Assembly (NCBI GenBank): GCA_039819485.1
Contig: JBCBRY010000018.1
Coordinates: 31,254-95,253 of the forward strand
Direction: 5' to 3'
DNA: 64,000 bases
From: UBA6168 sp039819485
Lineage (GTDB): Bacteria; Bacteroidota; Bacteroidia; Chitinophagales; Saprospiraceae
How positions within the stretch are numbered: position 1 is the stretch's first letter; every line of letters starts with the position of its first letter. Below the pieces are notes generated by a model. It ran no database searches. It was not told the origin of the DNA and saw only the letters and a list, made by a program, of their open reading frames with translations. The position numbers were made by a program, and so were the translations under genes. Below, piece after piece: positions 36,171-45,201 of the stretch.

Positions 36171-36267
36171 TAAGTGACGGGTCGAAAAAATGACACTTTT
36201 TCTCAACGTTAGATAGATTTGTAAGTCTTGGAAACCACGCATTTGCCAAAATAAAAGTGTCATTTTT
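36171..36267 (+). repeat. Copy 3 of the ~97-bp palindromic-ended repeat
   Basis: The ends AAAAATGACACTTTT and AAAAGTGTCATTTTT are perfect 15-bp inverted repeats and the leader is TAAGTGACGGGTC. The interior diverges on the left (TCTCAACGTTAGATAG) but keeps GTCTTGGAAA and CATTTGCCAAAATAAAAG. It lies 11 bases upstream of the small protein gene, so it probably contains or displaces its promoter. Confidence 0.88.
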
Positions 36268-36369
36268 ACTTGCGCCTGATTTCGTTCAACCTGTTGTTAT
36301 TGAAAGATATTGATTGATCGGCCTTCAATAATTCAATCGACCAATGGAAGCAATAAAACAACATCGCCC

Positions 36370-37200
36370 TCACTTCTGTGTCAACTTCTCGATCGTCGTA
36401 TAAAGATTTTCTACCAACCGGCCTTGATTCATTATGGTTTGCTTTAAATCCTTCACCTCGGCCCTTACGATGTTCTGGATATTGTTGGGGGAAGGTAGAA
36501 ACGGGCTGATTTTGGCCCGGACATACCAGACCTCCCGAACATCCTCAATAGAAATACGGTAGGGTTCATAAAATTCATTATCGGAGTGGAGCAGGAGGGT
36601 TTTGTCTTCTTTTAGGTGGTTGAACAAGCGCTTTACCAATACATCGCCACGAGTGACGACGACATACACGTAATTATCCTTGATCGTCGAATCCCAAAGG
36701 TTGGGTTCTAAAAAGCTGCAAATGACTTTGTCTCCTTCAAAAAGGGTCGGTTCCATGCTGTCGCCCGAAACGTCGAACGAACGGTGGGTACCGATTTTAT
36801 ATTTATAATCGGGTAATGTGTAGGTCGGCAGTGTCTGGACAAATTCCGGATCCAGCGCTTCCCCTGCATAACCCGCCTGTGCCGGAATCGGTACGTGCAC
36901 AATTCGCTCATCATCTTCGCCATCTGTTACAATGGTCAGCTGGCGGAAGCTGTTTGTTTCCTCATTGGTCATGAACATGGTGCTGTCGCCGGTGAAGAGG
37001 TAAATGGGGTTCATGTCGTACGCCTCTACCGCTTTGCGGAGCAATTCAATGGTAACATCCCGTCGTCCTTTTTGGATTTCACTGAGGCTTTGCGGAAGGT
37101 AATCGAGGGAAAGTGCAAATTGGCGGGAGGAGCGGGTCTTGCCGTCCTCTTTCAGTTTGTCGAGGCATTTTAAGAAGCGTTGTGTAACGATACTATTCAT
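36370..37200 (-). CDS. XRE-type helix-turn-helix regulator with S24 (LexA/CI-like) peptidase domain
   Basis: The protein has 276 residues. The N-terminal region (TRSSRQFALSLDYLPQSLSEIQKGRRDVTIELLRKAVEAYD) fits an XRE helix-turn-helix. The second half is the S24 domain. It has a candidate self-cleavage site A109-G110 in VPIPAQAGYAG, the catalytic serine S148 in SGDSMEP and the lysine K190 in TRGDVLVKRL. So it looks able to cleave itself like LexA or phage CI. The 30 C-terminal residues (VKDLKQTIMNQGRLVENLYTTIEKL) form a coiled coil. It is not a canonical LexA because the DNA-binding half is XRE. The target genes are unknown; palindromes at 37250 and 37309 upstream are candidates for its own operator. 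Confidence 0.85.
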   Translation of the reverse strand: MNSIVTQRFLKCLDKLKEDGKTRSSRQFALSLDYLPQSLSEIQKGRRDVTIELLRKAVEAYDMNPIYLFTGDSTMFMTNEETNSFRQLTIVTDGEDDERIVHVPIPAQAGYAGEALDPEFVQTLPTYTLPDYKYKIGTHRSFDVSGDSMEPTLFEGDKVICSFLEPNLWDSTIKDNYVYVVVTRGDVLVKRLFNHLKEDKTLLLHSDNEFYEPYRISIEDVREVWYVRAKISPFLPSPNNIQNIVRAEVKDLKQTIMNQGRLVENLYTTIEKLTQK

Positions 37201-37249
37201 TTTCCTGTGTTGCTGGTAACCGATCGGTTTTTGGTGAAGTTTGCATTAT

Positions 37250-37261
37250 TTGTTTAAACAA
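37250..37261. promoter_or_regulatory. Palindrome TTGTTTAAACAA, candidate operator
   Basis: This is a perfect 12-bp palindrome about 50 bases upstream of the S24 regulator start, a position where a self-regulating repressor would bind. Function is inferred from location only. Confidence 0.35.
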
Positions 37262-37308
37262 GAGGAGCAATAATAGGGAATTGTAACTGCAAGTCATTTT
37301 ATCTTGCA

Positions 37309-37340
37309 CATTATTTTATCAAAAAAGTGATAAAATAATG
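37309..37340. promoter_or_regulatory. 12-bp perfect inverted repeat, candidate operator or terminator
   Basis: CATTATTTTATC and GATAAAATAATG are exact complements with an 8-base spacer (AAAAAAGT). It is about 110 bases upstream of the regulator gene. It could be an operator or a weak hairpin; the AT-rich stem argues against a strong terminator. Confidence 0.35.
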
Positions 37341-37435
37341 GCGGAGGGTGGAAGGCTCAAAGTGGATGGAATTAACTGATTGCTTGTGAGTGTACTGATT
37401 GATAAACATGGGGACAGCCCTGTATGTATGGCAGT

Positions 37436-37466
37436 CGCCCGGGTCGCTGCTCCGCAGCGCCGGGCG
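37436..37466. repeat. GC-rich hairpin in an AT-leaning region
   Basis: CGCCCGG, two bulged bases, then CGCTGC pairs with GCAGCGCCGGGCG around a TCC loop. The surrounding words GGGGACAGCCC and GGGGGCAG resemble those near 27770 and in the 45-kb hairpin units. It lies in the 512-base gene-free stretch between the S24 regulator and the S46 peptidase. Otherwise that stretch holds the palindromes at 37250 and 37309 and a promoter at 37592. Confidence 0.65.
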
Positions 37467-37591
37467 GAGGAGGGGTCAAGGGGGCAGTTGTTTTAAGTTG
37501 TAAAGAGCAAAGAGTCGTTTTTCATCACCAAACCGATCTGAATGCTCCTGTCTATGGCAGCAAAATTCACAATCAGTCTGCCGTTAGCCGC

Positions 37592-37620
37592 TTGCCGTCC
37601 ACCGTTCTTTCTTATCTTCG
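37592..37620 (+). promoter_or_regulatory. Candidate promoter of the S46 peptidase gene
   Basis: TTG (37592-37594) and TATCTTCG (37613-37620, one mismatch to TAnnTTTG) are separated by 18 bases. The predicted leader is about 85 bases and includes a small CGGTCG/CGACCG stem. Confidence 0.45.
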
Positions 37621-37712
37621 CAACCAATCGTACCGCCGAAATGCCTTCGGTGAAATGAACAATCGGTCGTACGAATTTCGACCGTACAACAACAAACAAC
37701 AAATTAAAAAAT

Positions 37713-39998
37713 ATGAAAAAACTAATCGTTTCCCTGGCCTTATTGTTACTTACCCGTTTCGCCATTTTTGCCGGCGAAGGCATGTGGATTCCACTGTTGC
37801 TCAGCCTGCTCAACGAGGCAGAGATGAAAGAGATGGGCATGAAGATGAGCGCCGAGGATATTTACAGTGTAAACAAGGGATCACTGAAAGACGCCATCGT
37901 GCATTTTGGTGGTGGCTGCACGGCGGAAATCATTTCTGGTGCCGGGCTGTTGTTGACCAACCACCACTGTGGTTATCGCCAGATACAGTCGCATTCCTCC
38001 CTTGACCACAACTATCTGGAAGATGGCTTCTGGGCGATGAATCGAACCCTGGAATTGCCCAATGAAGGGTTGACCGCCACGATCATCGTGCGCATCGAGG
38101 ATGTGACGCAGGCCGCTTTGGCCGGCGTTACGGAAGACATGGACAAAGAGACCCGTCAGTCGACCATAGATAAAAACCTGAACAGCATCCGGGAAAATGC
38201 AAAAATCGAAGAATGGCAGGGGACCCGCATCCGCCCGTTTTATCATGGCAACCAGTATTTTATGTTTGTTACTGAAACGTTTAAGGATGTCCGTTTAGTC
38301 GGGGCTCCGCCTTCAAGTATCGGGAAATTCGGTGCGGATACCGACAACTGGGTATGGCCCCGCCACACAGGCGATTTCAGCTTGTTCCGCATCTATGCGG
38401 ATGAGAACAATCGTCCGGCAGAATATTCAAAATCCAACAAGCCATACCAGCCAAAGCATTTTTTGCCCATCTCTCTCGACGGCGTCGCACCGGGCGATTT
38501 TACCCTCGTTTTTGGTTTTCCCGGCCGCACCAACCAGTACCTGCCAGCGGTAGCCGTGGAGCAGATCAGGGATGTACTCGATCCAGCCAAAATCAGTGTA
38601 CGCGACAAAACCCTGAACATCTGGAATGCGGAAATGCGAGCCGATCCGGAAGTGAAAATCCAATATGCTTCCAAACAGAGCGGCCTGGCGAATGGCTGGA
38701 AAAAATGGCAGGGAGAAGTCCTTGGCCTGCGCACTTCTGATGGCATTGCGAAAAAAAGAACCAAAGAAGCCGAGTTTAGAAGAATAGTGGCCGTCAATCC
38801 AAAATTTAAAAAGTACCTCAATGTGCTGCCAAATTTGGAACAGCTCTACAAAGACATTGAGCCGTATGCTCTGTCAAAGGCGTATTATGATGAAATCACC
38901 GGCCGGAATGTAGAACTGCTGCGCATAGCGGGTTATTTCAGGAACTTAGCCAACCGGTATGAAAACGAAGGAGAAGAGGGATTTAACAATTACCGGGAAC
39001 GACTGAAAAATTTCCTGGAAGGTTACTACGAAGATTATCGCCCTGAAATTGATGTGCATGTTTTCGCCGTGCAAATGGAAATGATGAACGAAAAAGTGAG
39101 CCCTGATTTGCATCCGGAAGATTTTACTAAAATGCTCAACAGCTTCAATGGGGATTATGAAAAAATGGCAGAGACGGTTTTTGAAAATTCCTTTATCGAT
39201 AATGTTGACCAGGCGATGGCCACTCTGAGCATGGCTTCCGGCGATGTGATGAAAGCAGTCGAGAACGACCCTGCTTTTGTACTGGCCAAGGCCTTCCGTT
39301 CCGTATACAACGAAAAAATCGTAAACAAATACAATGAGCTGAATGCCCAGATCGACGAGAACCAACAATTGTACATGAAAGCGCTGATGGAGGTTTTCCC
39401 GAAAGACCGTTTTTATCCAGATGCCAACAGCACCCTGCGTTGCAGCTACGGAAAAGTGGAAGGCTACGAACCGCGCGACGCCCTTTCGTACAAACACCAA
39501 ACTTACCTCGACGGCGTCATGGAAAAATATGTGCCCGGCGACTATGAATTTGACGTGCCCAATAAATTACAGAAACTCTACATGACTAAAAACTATGGCA
39601 GGTACGCTGAAAACACCAAGGACGGAAGAAAGCTCCCCGTCTGTTTCATCGGCTCCAACCACACTACCGGGGGCAATTCTGGCAGCCCTGCTATTGATGC
39701 TCAAGGCAACCTCGTTGGCCTCAACTTCGACCGGGTATGGGAAGGGACCATGAGCGATTACAACTACGACCTGAAACTATGCCGCAACATCATGGTGGAC
39801 ATCCGCTATGTATTTTTTATTGTGGAAAAATATGCAGGTGCGCACCATCTGCTCAACGAAGTAAAATTCGTTCACCCTAAAAATGGACAAAGCGGACAGT
39901 TGAAGGCCGAAGAAGGATTAATGAAAACCATCAAACCGAACAGACTGAATCAAGTGCCGGTCAAGGAAAAAACCAAGTCAAAGGCACCGAAGCAGTAG
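37713..39998 (+). CDS. S46 family dipeptidyl-peptidase, DPP11 type
   Basis: The protein has 761 residues. MKKLIVSLALLLLTRFAIFA is a signal peptide. The trypsin-like catalytic residues of the S46 family are present: His85 in LLLTNHHCGY, Asp221 in WPRHTGDFSLFRIY and Ser656 in GGNSGSPAID. Arg674 in LNFDRVWEG occupies the position that is Arg in DPP11 (which cuts after Asp or Glu) and Gly in DPP7 (hydrophobic). So an acidic P1 preference is predicted. The enzymes are periplasmic exopeptidases of bacteria that feed on protein. The middle helical cap domain is present and full length. It is monocistronic, with a strong terminator 20 bases after the stop. Confidence 0.95.
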   Translation: MKKLIVSLALLLLTRFAIFAGEGMWIPLLLSLLNEAEMKEMGMKMSAEDIYSVNKGSLKDAIVHFGGGCTAEIISGAGLLLTNHHCGYRQIQSHSSLDHNYLEDGFWAMNRTLELPNEGLTATIIVRIEDVTQAALAGVTEDMDKETRQSTIDKNLNSIRENAKIEEWQGTRIRPFYHGNQYFMFVTETFKDVRLVGAPPSSIGKFGADTDNWVWPRHTGDFSLFRIYADENNRPAEYSKSNKPYQPKHFLPISLDGVAPGDFTLVFGFPGRTNQYLPAVAVEQIRDVLDPAKISVRDKTLNIWNAEMRADPEVKIQYASKQSGLANGWKKWQGEVLGLRTSDGIAKKRTKEAEFRRIVAVNPKFKKYLNVLPNLEQLYKDIEPYALSKAYYDEITGRNVELLRIAGYFRNLANRYENEGEEGFNNYRERLKNFLEGYYEDYRPEIDVHVFAVQMEMMNEKVSPDLHPEDFTKMLNSFNGDYEKMAETVFENSFIDNVDQAMATLSMASGDVMKAVENDPAFVLAKAFRSVYNEKIVNKYNELNAQIDENQQLYMKALMEVFPKDRFYPDANSTLRCSYGKVEGYEPRDALSYKHQTYLDGVMEKYVPGDYEFDVPNKLQKLYMTKNYGRYAENTKDGRKLPVCFIGSNHTTGGNSGSPAIDAQGNLVGLNFDRVWEGTMSDYNYDLKLCRNIMVDIRYVFFIVEKYAGAHHLLNEVKFVHPKNGQSGQLKAEEGLMKTIKPNRLNQVPVKEKTKSKAPKQ

Positions 39999-40017
39999 AG
40001 CAATCAGTCACTTTCAT

Positions 40018-40062
40018 CAAAAAATAACGCTGTCCATTTTTAATGGACAGCGTTATTTTTTT
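40018..40062. terminator. Rho-independent terminator
   Basis: AAAAATAACGCTGTCCATT pairs with AATGGACAGCGTTATTTTT around a short T-rich loop and is followed by more T. Confidence 0.9.
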
Positions 40063-40271
40063 TAGAATATTTCGAGGAGGAATTTTTTTCTTTGGGCTAT
40101 TATGTTTTCCATATATTGGCGGCAACAATTTGTTTGTGAAACGAAAATGATCAATTGGTTGTAGCACTTTAAAGGCCCACACATTGTTAGGGGCACCACC
40201 ATCTAATGATTTATCAGCAAACTTGATTTACGTTTTTCATCCTGTTAATTACACCTAAAATCTCACATTTT

Positions 40272-43193
40272 ATGAACCAAAATTGGAAACACCTTACCCT
40301 GTTCCTATCGGTCTTTTTATTGCATTCCTGTATTTCCGGACCACTCAAAAAAAGCCTGGAGCTAAAAGTCACCAGTGATCACTCAGTGAGATGTGACAAC
40401 GGTTCTTGCGAGGGCATTGCGCTCAACACACTGTACCATGTAGACCTGCAAGAAAATGATAACCTTAACATCATCCTCACACACGGGGTGGGGGACCCAC
40501 AAGAGCATCATTTTGCGGAATTTAAGAAAACACTCATGCAAGGAATGGGATATGAAGCAAATAGAAAAGGAATATTTAAACGTCGTCAGGATTGGCCCAC
40601 ACCTGAACCGATCAAAATAAATGGTTTCCGTAAAACTGCATACTCTAACGCGCCTATTGTTAATAAAACTACTTACGAGATAGATGATTTTTTTGGCAAA
40701 AAAAAGAAGGTGACCATTTATGACATTGACTGGTCGCCAATGACCACCGAATTTAAGAAACTGATCTATGATGATCTCGACACAAACCACTACCGGACCT
40801 ACGTTGCCAATCTTGCCAAAAAAGAACTGTTCATTAACCACGTGGGTGACCTTGCCCTTTATTTAGGTAGTTATTATAAAAATATCATGCAATCACCTTT
40901 TCAGCAAGTTCTAAATGCCATTGGTACCAGCCCCGAACCTGGGGCCACGGTTTTTATGGGAGGCAGCTTTGGTGTGGAAATGCTGATGGATGCTTTCGAT
41001 AAAACGGATGCACAGATCAAAAAAGATATTGCGTGTCAGACGCCGGTGAAAGCAATTTATTTACTTTCCAATCAGCTGCCATTTACCTCTATGATGACTA
41101 TTCCGATGGATACGCAAGCTGATCTTAAGTCGCTGAGCAAACATATCTATGGCAATTTGATCAGATATAAAGCATTTCTTGACACCATACCCAATGCCGA
41201 ACCGCGAACTTCACTCAGTACCAATGATCCTCCCATTCTGGTTTCCTTTTACGATCCGAACGACATTTTCGGCTATCGACTGCCTAAGCCGGAAACGAGT
41301 TGGGGGCTCAAGGTCTACAACATAAAGGCATTTAATACATTGGAGTGGAGCTTTAGTCCTTCAAAACTCAGGGACAATTACCTGAACCGGATCAAAGATG
41401 AAAATATCCAAAAGGCCATCAGGGAAAACCTGAATCATCGATTGGAACGGCAATACCTTAAACTGGACCCCACCGGCCCCAGTAAAAAAGCAAAAGACAA
41501 TGTGTCTATTTTGATGGCCATCCTGGATGGGCAGAAATTCCTTGATGACAAGGTTTTAAATAATAAGATTGATTTGATTTCTTATGAAAGAGATACGATC
41601 TATAAGGCTAAGACGAAAAGGGGAAAGGAGCTGTTGAAGGTCAAAAGAAAACACATAGTCGTTAAAATGCTCAGCAAGCTGGTAACTGCGCGGGCCGGTT
41701 TGCTTTTCAAGAACATGGACATGTACAGCGCCCGGTTGCCGCTTGAATATCCATCAGAATCTTTCAATAATCGCAACATGCATTTTACGGGCATTAGCGA
41801 AAGTGTAGAGGCCCATGACATCACGAATATAGTTACCGTGCATGGAATGCGATCTAAGGAATACGATCATTTCGATGTTATGGTGAACGGACTGGTCGAT
41901 GAGCTGGACTTTCGACCAAATGTTTTGAGAGAAGATACCTTGTATCTGTCGCCGCCAAAAACAACCATCGAAGGGCGGCCGAGTATCATCTTAAGAGAAT
42001 TTGTCCATGAAGATGACCCTCAAAAGAAACTAAGGTTTTTTATTGTTTACTGGTCACCTCTTACCAAACCGGCAAAAGAACTATTGCAAGAACTGGACGA
42101 AGATCCAAAGCATATAGAAAATACTTCTTTTGCGCTGGAATTATTAAAGAAGATTCTCATCAACGATGGTTTTGCAGATGTCATGTTGAGCACACAAACA
42201 CTTAACAGCACCCTGCACAAACTGTATGATAAAGCTTATGGATTGGTGGTCTGTCAAGATCCTTTTAAAAGACCAGGAAGGGCCAATAGAATTGCACGTG
42301 GTGACGGTGATAAAAACACCTTTTTTATCACCGGAAGTCTTGGAAGTAATTTAATGATGCACCATGCAGCTGAGCGCTTAAAAAATAACGGTCATGCTGC
42401 CTATGCTGACATCCGCCAGGTATTGAAAAAAACCGATAAGTTTTTTATGCTGTCCAACCAGATGCAGATCATCGCTTTCAAAAACCTGAAGGACAATGTT
42501 ATTAACCGCACATCCTACATCAAAAATATTTATGGCGACTGGGATGGAATCAGAAGGGCCCCAGAATTAAACATCGTTGCCTTCAATGATCCAAATGATC
42601 TTTTGGGATTCAGGCTGCCTACTTTGGGAAACAATTCTAATTTAAAAATCCAGAACGTATCGCTGAACATTGCCAGCGGATTTGAAATTGACCAGGTCTA
42701 CACCCATAAATTTGCTAAAAAAGTAGACAAGATAGTTTTGCACATGATCGATGCCAATAAACTGGAAGCCACCGAGCAAGCAATTGATGGCAGGCTGAAA
42801 CGCTACGTCGAGGAATTGGAAAGAAGAAAGGAACGGATTGCGGACGAATCGACTGAGAAAATTGGGAAATGGACCAGGGATGATTACAAGAAAATTGCCC
42901 TGGAATACCACTCTTTCAGGAATGACGAATTTAGGGATAAGTATAAAAAAGATAAACAGCTCAAAGTCAGGGATTACAAAAATTTGTTCTCTCCGGTTGT
43001 CTTTCATCTATTACATGACGAAATGCAGCAACATTCTTATGATCGGGATATGGCGAGACAACAATTGATTGCCCGGCTGGATATTGCCCACGAGGGCGTC
43101 TCGGGAGACCCGAGGGTGTTTAATATTTTATGCTATGGAATGGAGAAAATCAAAAAATCAAGAAGACGGGAGTTCCCACCTCCTGGCAACTAA
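40272..43193 (+). CDS. Lipoprotein with two alpha/beta-hydrolase-like halves
   Basis: The 973-residue protein starts with a lipoprotein signal ending LLHSC (Cys20). Two halves repeat the same plan. Half 1 has NIILTHGVGDP (residue ~66), YDIDWSP (150), VFMGGSFGVEML with a nucleophile-elbow Ser232, YLLSNQLP (263) and SFYDPNDIFGYRLP with Asp328. Half 2 has NIVTVHGMRS (519), FIVYWSP (590), FITGSLGSNLM with Ser689, FMLSNQMQ (724) and AFNDPNDLLGFRLP. The first half keeps a G-x-S-x-G; the second has T-G-S-L-G. I do not know a named family; the alpha/beta-hydrolase reading is inference from the HG, GxSxG and late Asp order. The gap between the halves (380-510) is charged and probably helical. A basic coiled segment near residues 840-900 precedes the C-terminus. 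Confidence 0.75.
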   Translation: MNQNWKHLTLFLSVFLLHSCISGPLKKSLELKVTSDHSVRCDNGSCEGIALNTLYHVDLQENDNLNIILTHGVGDPQEHHFAEFKKTLMQGMGYEANRKGIFKRRQDWPTPEPIKINGFRKTAYSNAPIVNKTTYEIDDFFGKKKKVTIYDIDWSPMTTEFKKLIYDDLDTNHYRTYVANLAKKELFINHVGDLALYLGSYYKNIMQSPFQQVLNAIGTSPEPGATVFMGGSFGVEMLMDAFDKTDAQIKKDIACQTPVKAIYLLSNQLPFTSMMTIPMDTQADLKSLSKHIYGNLIRYKAFLDTIPNAEPRTSLSTNDPPILVSFYDPNDIFGYRLPKPETSWGLKVYNIKAFNTLEWSFSPSKLRDNYLNRIKDENIQKAIRENLNHRLERQYLKLDPTGPSKKAKDNVSILMAILDGQKFLDDKVLNNKIDLISYERDTIYKAKTKRGKELLKVKRKHIVVKMLSKLVTARAGLLFKNMDMYSARLPLEYPSESFNNRNMHFTGISESVEAHDITNIVTVHGMRSKEYDHFDVMVNGLVDELDFRPNVLREDTLYLSPPKTTIEGRPSIILREFVHEDDPQKKLRFFIVYWSPLTKPAKELLQELDEDPKHIENTSFALELLKKILINDGFADVMLSTQTLNSTLHKLYDKAYGLVVCQDPFKRPGRANRIARGDGDKNTFFITGSLGSNLMMHHAAERLKNNGHAAYADIRQVLKKTDKFFMLSNQMQIIAFKNLKDNVINRTSYIKNIYGDWDGIRRAPELNIVAFNDPNDLLGFRLPTLGNNSNLKIQNVSLNIASGFEIDQVYTHKFAKKVDKIVLHMIDANKLEATEQAIDGRLKRYVEELERRKERIADESTEKIGKWTRDDYKKIALEYHSFRNDEFRDKYKKDKQLKVRDYKNLFSPVVFHLLHDEMQQHSYDRDMARQQLIARLDIAHEGVSGDPRVFNILCYGMEKIKKSRRREFPPPGN

Positions 43194-43268
43194 GGACCTA
43201 AATTACAGATCCAGATATATTTGACGCTGAAAACTTAGTCTTTCAAAACAGGAGGCACCTTAATTGTT

Positions 43269-43299
43269 GATTTGGCGGGAACCTGAGTCCTGCCAAATC
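43269..43299. terminator. Hairpin between convergent genes
   Basis: GATTTGGCGGGA and TCCTGCCAAATC form a 12-bp stem with one mismatch and a 7-base loop. It has no good T-run, but it lies where two transcripts meet. Confidence 0.5.
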
Positions 43300-43313
43300 A
43301 GTAGATTTCTATT

Positions 43314-43670
43314 TTATTTCTCCATTTGCACCACTTTCCCGTCGATTACATCGAACAACTCTTTTAAAGTTACCAACTCCTCAGAACGGATTTTTTCCGT
43401 ACCATCTTTATCCGTCAAAATGAAAAAGAACTCCGCCCGCCCGACATCGTAATGTTCGTACATGCGGCGGAATGTTTTTGGATCATGGAAAACGGCAATC
43501 CAAATGTCCCGGTCTTCCACGCCTTTTTTGTCGGATTCGAGCCACTGCCGTTGTGTTTTCAGCATTACATTAGTTGAGTCATTGGAGAAAAGAAGTAGCC
43601 TGCGAATCCGCTGTGCATCTGCATGGCTGGTTACAAAAAAGAGAATTGCCAGGATGATGAAATATCTCAT
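43314..43670 (-). CDS. DUF4174 domain exported protein
   Basis: The ATG at 43670 gives 118 residues starting with a signal peptide (MRYFIILAILFFVTSHADAQ). The mature part matches DUF4174: RRLLLFSNDSTNVMLKTQRQWL, then VEDRDIWIAVF, then FFILTDKDGTEKIRSEE and ELFDVIDGKVVQME. The thioredoxin-like small domain has no active-site cysteines here. Its function is not known. A longer frame to 43742 lacks a signal peptide at its start and is not preferred. Confidence 0.85.
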   Translation of the reverse strand: MRYFIILAILFFVTSHADAQRIRRLLLFSNDSTNVMLKTQRQWLESDKKGVEDRDIWIAVFHDPKTFRRMYEHYDVGRAEFFFILTDKDGTEKIRSEELVTLKELFDVIDGKVVQMEK

Positions 43671-43758
43671 ATTGCTCAAGGTGAACGGTGATTTGCTTGT
43701 CCCGAATTCACTTCGGGAGTGATCGGTGAATATTTTACCCACTGGCTTTGTAGTAAAA

Positions 43759-43825
43759 ATTGGAAATTAGAAAATGGCAGATTCTCAGGGGAGATAACGA
43801 TAGGTGCTAATTTCTAATTTTCAAT
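43759..43825. repeat. Imperfect inverted repeat
   Basis: ATTGGAAATTAG pairs with CTAATTTTCAAT with one mismatch around a 43-base loop. It lies upstream of the DUF4174 gene on the minus strand and after the PNPOx-like gene. Confidence 0.5.
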
Positions 43826-43938
43826 AAAAATCTAAAGACTTGAATGCTTTTCCTTGTTGAAGGCACAAAGGTAGGCGGTCGTTTTATTTTAAATGGTAAA
43901 AACTACGCCAATAGAATGACCAACAATTTTCAAATACC

Positions 43939-44490
43939 TTAATTCTTGTTTTTAAAAATCCCTGTCTCAAAACCATCAATACTGGTCGTGTTTTTCTCCT
44001 CCCAATAATCAAGGATACCTTCTTCCCCTTTCTTGTCTGCCCATTCAGCCAATCGGTTGCGGGGTGCCTTAAAATCGTAAAATGGAACGGCATATCCACA
44101 AGAAGTCTGGACCGTTTCGACGTGTAGGTCAAAAATCTGGCGAGCGCCATTGTGCAGAGGGAACATGGAGGACAACTCTGCCCACTCATCATCCCGCTTG
44201 TGCAATGTTTTTACAGATCCGTAGAGCCGAAGGATCAAGGGCATTTCAGCAAAGGAACAAAACATCAGCGTCATCCGGTTGGTATCGAGCAGGTGGGCTG
44301 CCGTTTCGTTGCCACTTCCTGTAAGGTTCATCCAAACAACCCGGTTCTTGTCAACCACCCGCAAGGTGTCCATGCCTTTTGGAGAAATATTTACCCTTCC
44401 ATCCTTGGCGGCTGTTCCGACAAAAAAGAGGTGCTGTTTTTCGATGAAACCTTTTATGGAATCATTGATGGAGGTCATTATTTTAGCCAT
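43939..44490 (-). CDS. Pyridoxamine 5'-phosphate oxidase-like flavin protein
   Basis: The 183-residue protein has the split-barrel FMN-binding fold of this family. FIEKQHLFFVGTAAKDGRVNISPKGMDTLRVVDKNRVVWMNLTGSGNETAAHL covers the conserved first strands, with V.ISPKG and W.NLTGSGNE. MTLMFCSFAEMPLILRLYGSVKTL is the next conserved part. The family binds FMN or F420 and oxidises or reduces varied small molecules. The C-terminal extension (WADKKGEEGILDYWEEKNTTSIDGFETGIF) is typical of the group with this N-terminal motif. Substrate unknown. Confidence 0.9.
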   Translation of the reverse strand: MAKIMTSINDSIKGFIEKQHLFFVGTAAKDGRVNISPKGMDTLRVVDKNRVVWMNLTGSGNETAAHLLDTNRMTLMFCSFAEMPLILRLYGSVKTLHKRDDEWAELSSMFPLHNGARQIFDLHVETVQTSCGYAVPFYDFKAPRNRLAEWADKKGEEGILDYWEEKNTTSIDGFETGIFKNKN

Positions 44491-44697
44491 AATAGCTTTT
44501 AAAATTTATATAAATAAAAGGTAAAAGTAGAGCAGAGCAAGGAGAGCTGAGAGCATCCGTGGCAAAAACTTTCCTGTCAGCTCTCAGCCTAGGGCAATCA
44601 AAAAAAAATGCCCCGTCACTTAATTGCAACGGAGCACTTTACGCTTTCACTCTAACTTTAATTTACTGATGCTTACGAGTTGAGGAGTTGGGGTTTT

Positions 44698-44755
44698 GGT
44701 TTTTGGTTGCTGGTTCTTGGTTTTTGGTTGCTGGTTCTTGGTTTTTGGTTGCTGG
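44698..44755. repeat. 21-bp tandem repeat, 2.8 copies
   Basis: The unit GGTTTTTGGTTGCTGGTTCT plus T is repeated from 44698, 44719 and 44740. The region to the right (AACCAGGAGCCAGAAACC) is an imperfect complement. The same GGTTTTTGG words form the hairpin at 52382-52462. Confidence 0.8.
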
Positions 44756-44969
44756 CAGATTCACGAAGAACCAGGAGCCAGAAACCATAAAACCAAGCAT
44801 AAGAGGGGAAATAGGATTCTGGATATGTTTGTTTTTAGTTTAAAGTTGAAAATTGGCCAGGCAAACGAGTCCACCTGGCCTAAATCAGGTTTTGGGAAAA
44901 AATTTGAATGGATAGATGGTCGGATGGTCATGAACCAATGGTCCGTAGCTCCATTTAGCCATTCAACCC

Positions 44970-45035
44970 AAAAAGCCCACCCCGGCTCCCTGGGGGGGAT
45001 TGGCACCGGGGCAGCTGACATACTAAGAGCAATCT
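44970..45035 (-). repeat. Hairpin unit A (most degenerate)
   Basis: An A-run, GCCCACCCCGGCTCCC, and CACCGGGGCAGC form a hairpin, followed by GACATACTAAGAGCAATC. The tail corresponds to CACACACTATGAGAACACC in the next three units. Confidence 0.55.
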
Positions 45036-45070
45036 GTAACGTATTATTTCAAAAGGTGATCTGGTCGGAT

Positions 45071-45134
45071 AAAAAACTGCCCCTACGCACCCATCTGGGC
45101 TTCGGGGCAGTCCCACACACTATTAGAACACCCA
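45071..45134 (-). repeat. Hairpin unit B
   Basis: AAAAAACTGCCCC ... GGGGCAGTCC followed by CACACACTATTAGAACACCC. Read on the minus strand it is a conserved 22-base head, a GC-rich stem, and a T-run, which is the form of a transcript 3' end. Confidence 0.8.
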
Positions 45135-45201
45135 CTATTTAGGCAGAGAAATTTTGAGTGTTGAGTTGTTTTACTTGAAACGCAATAACTCAAATTTGAA
45201 T

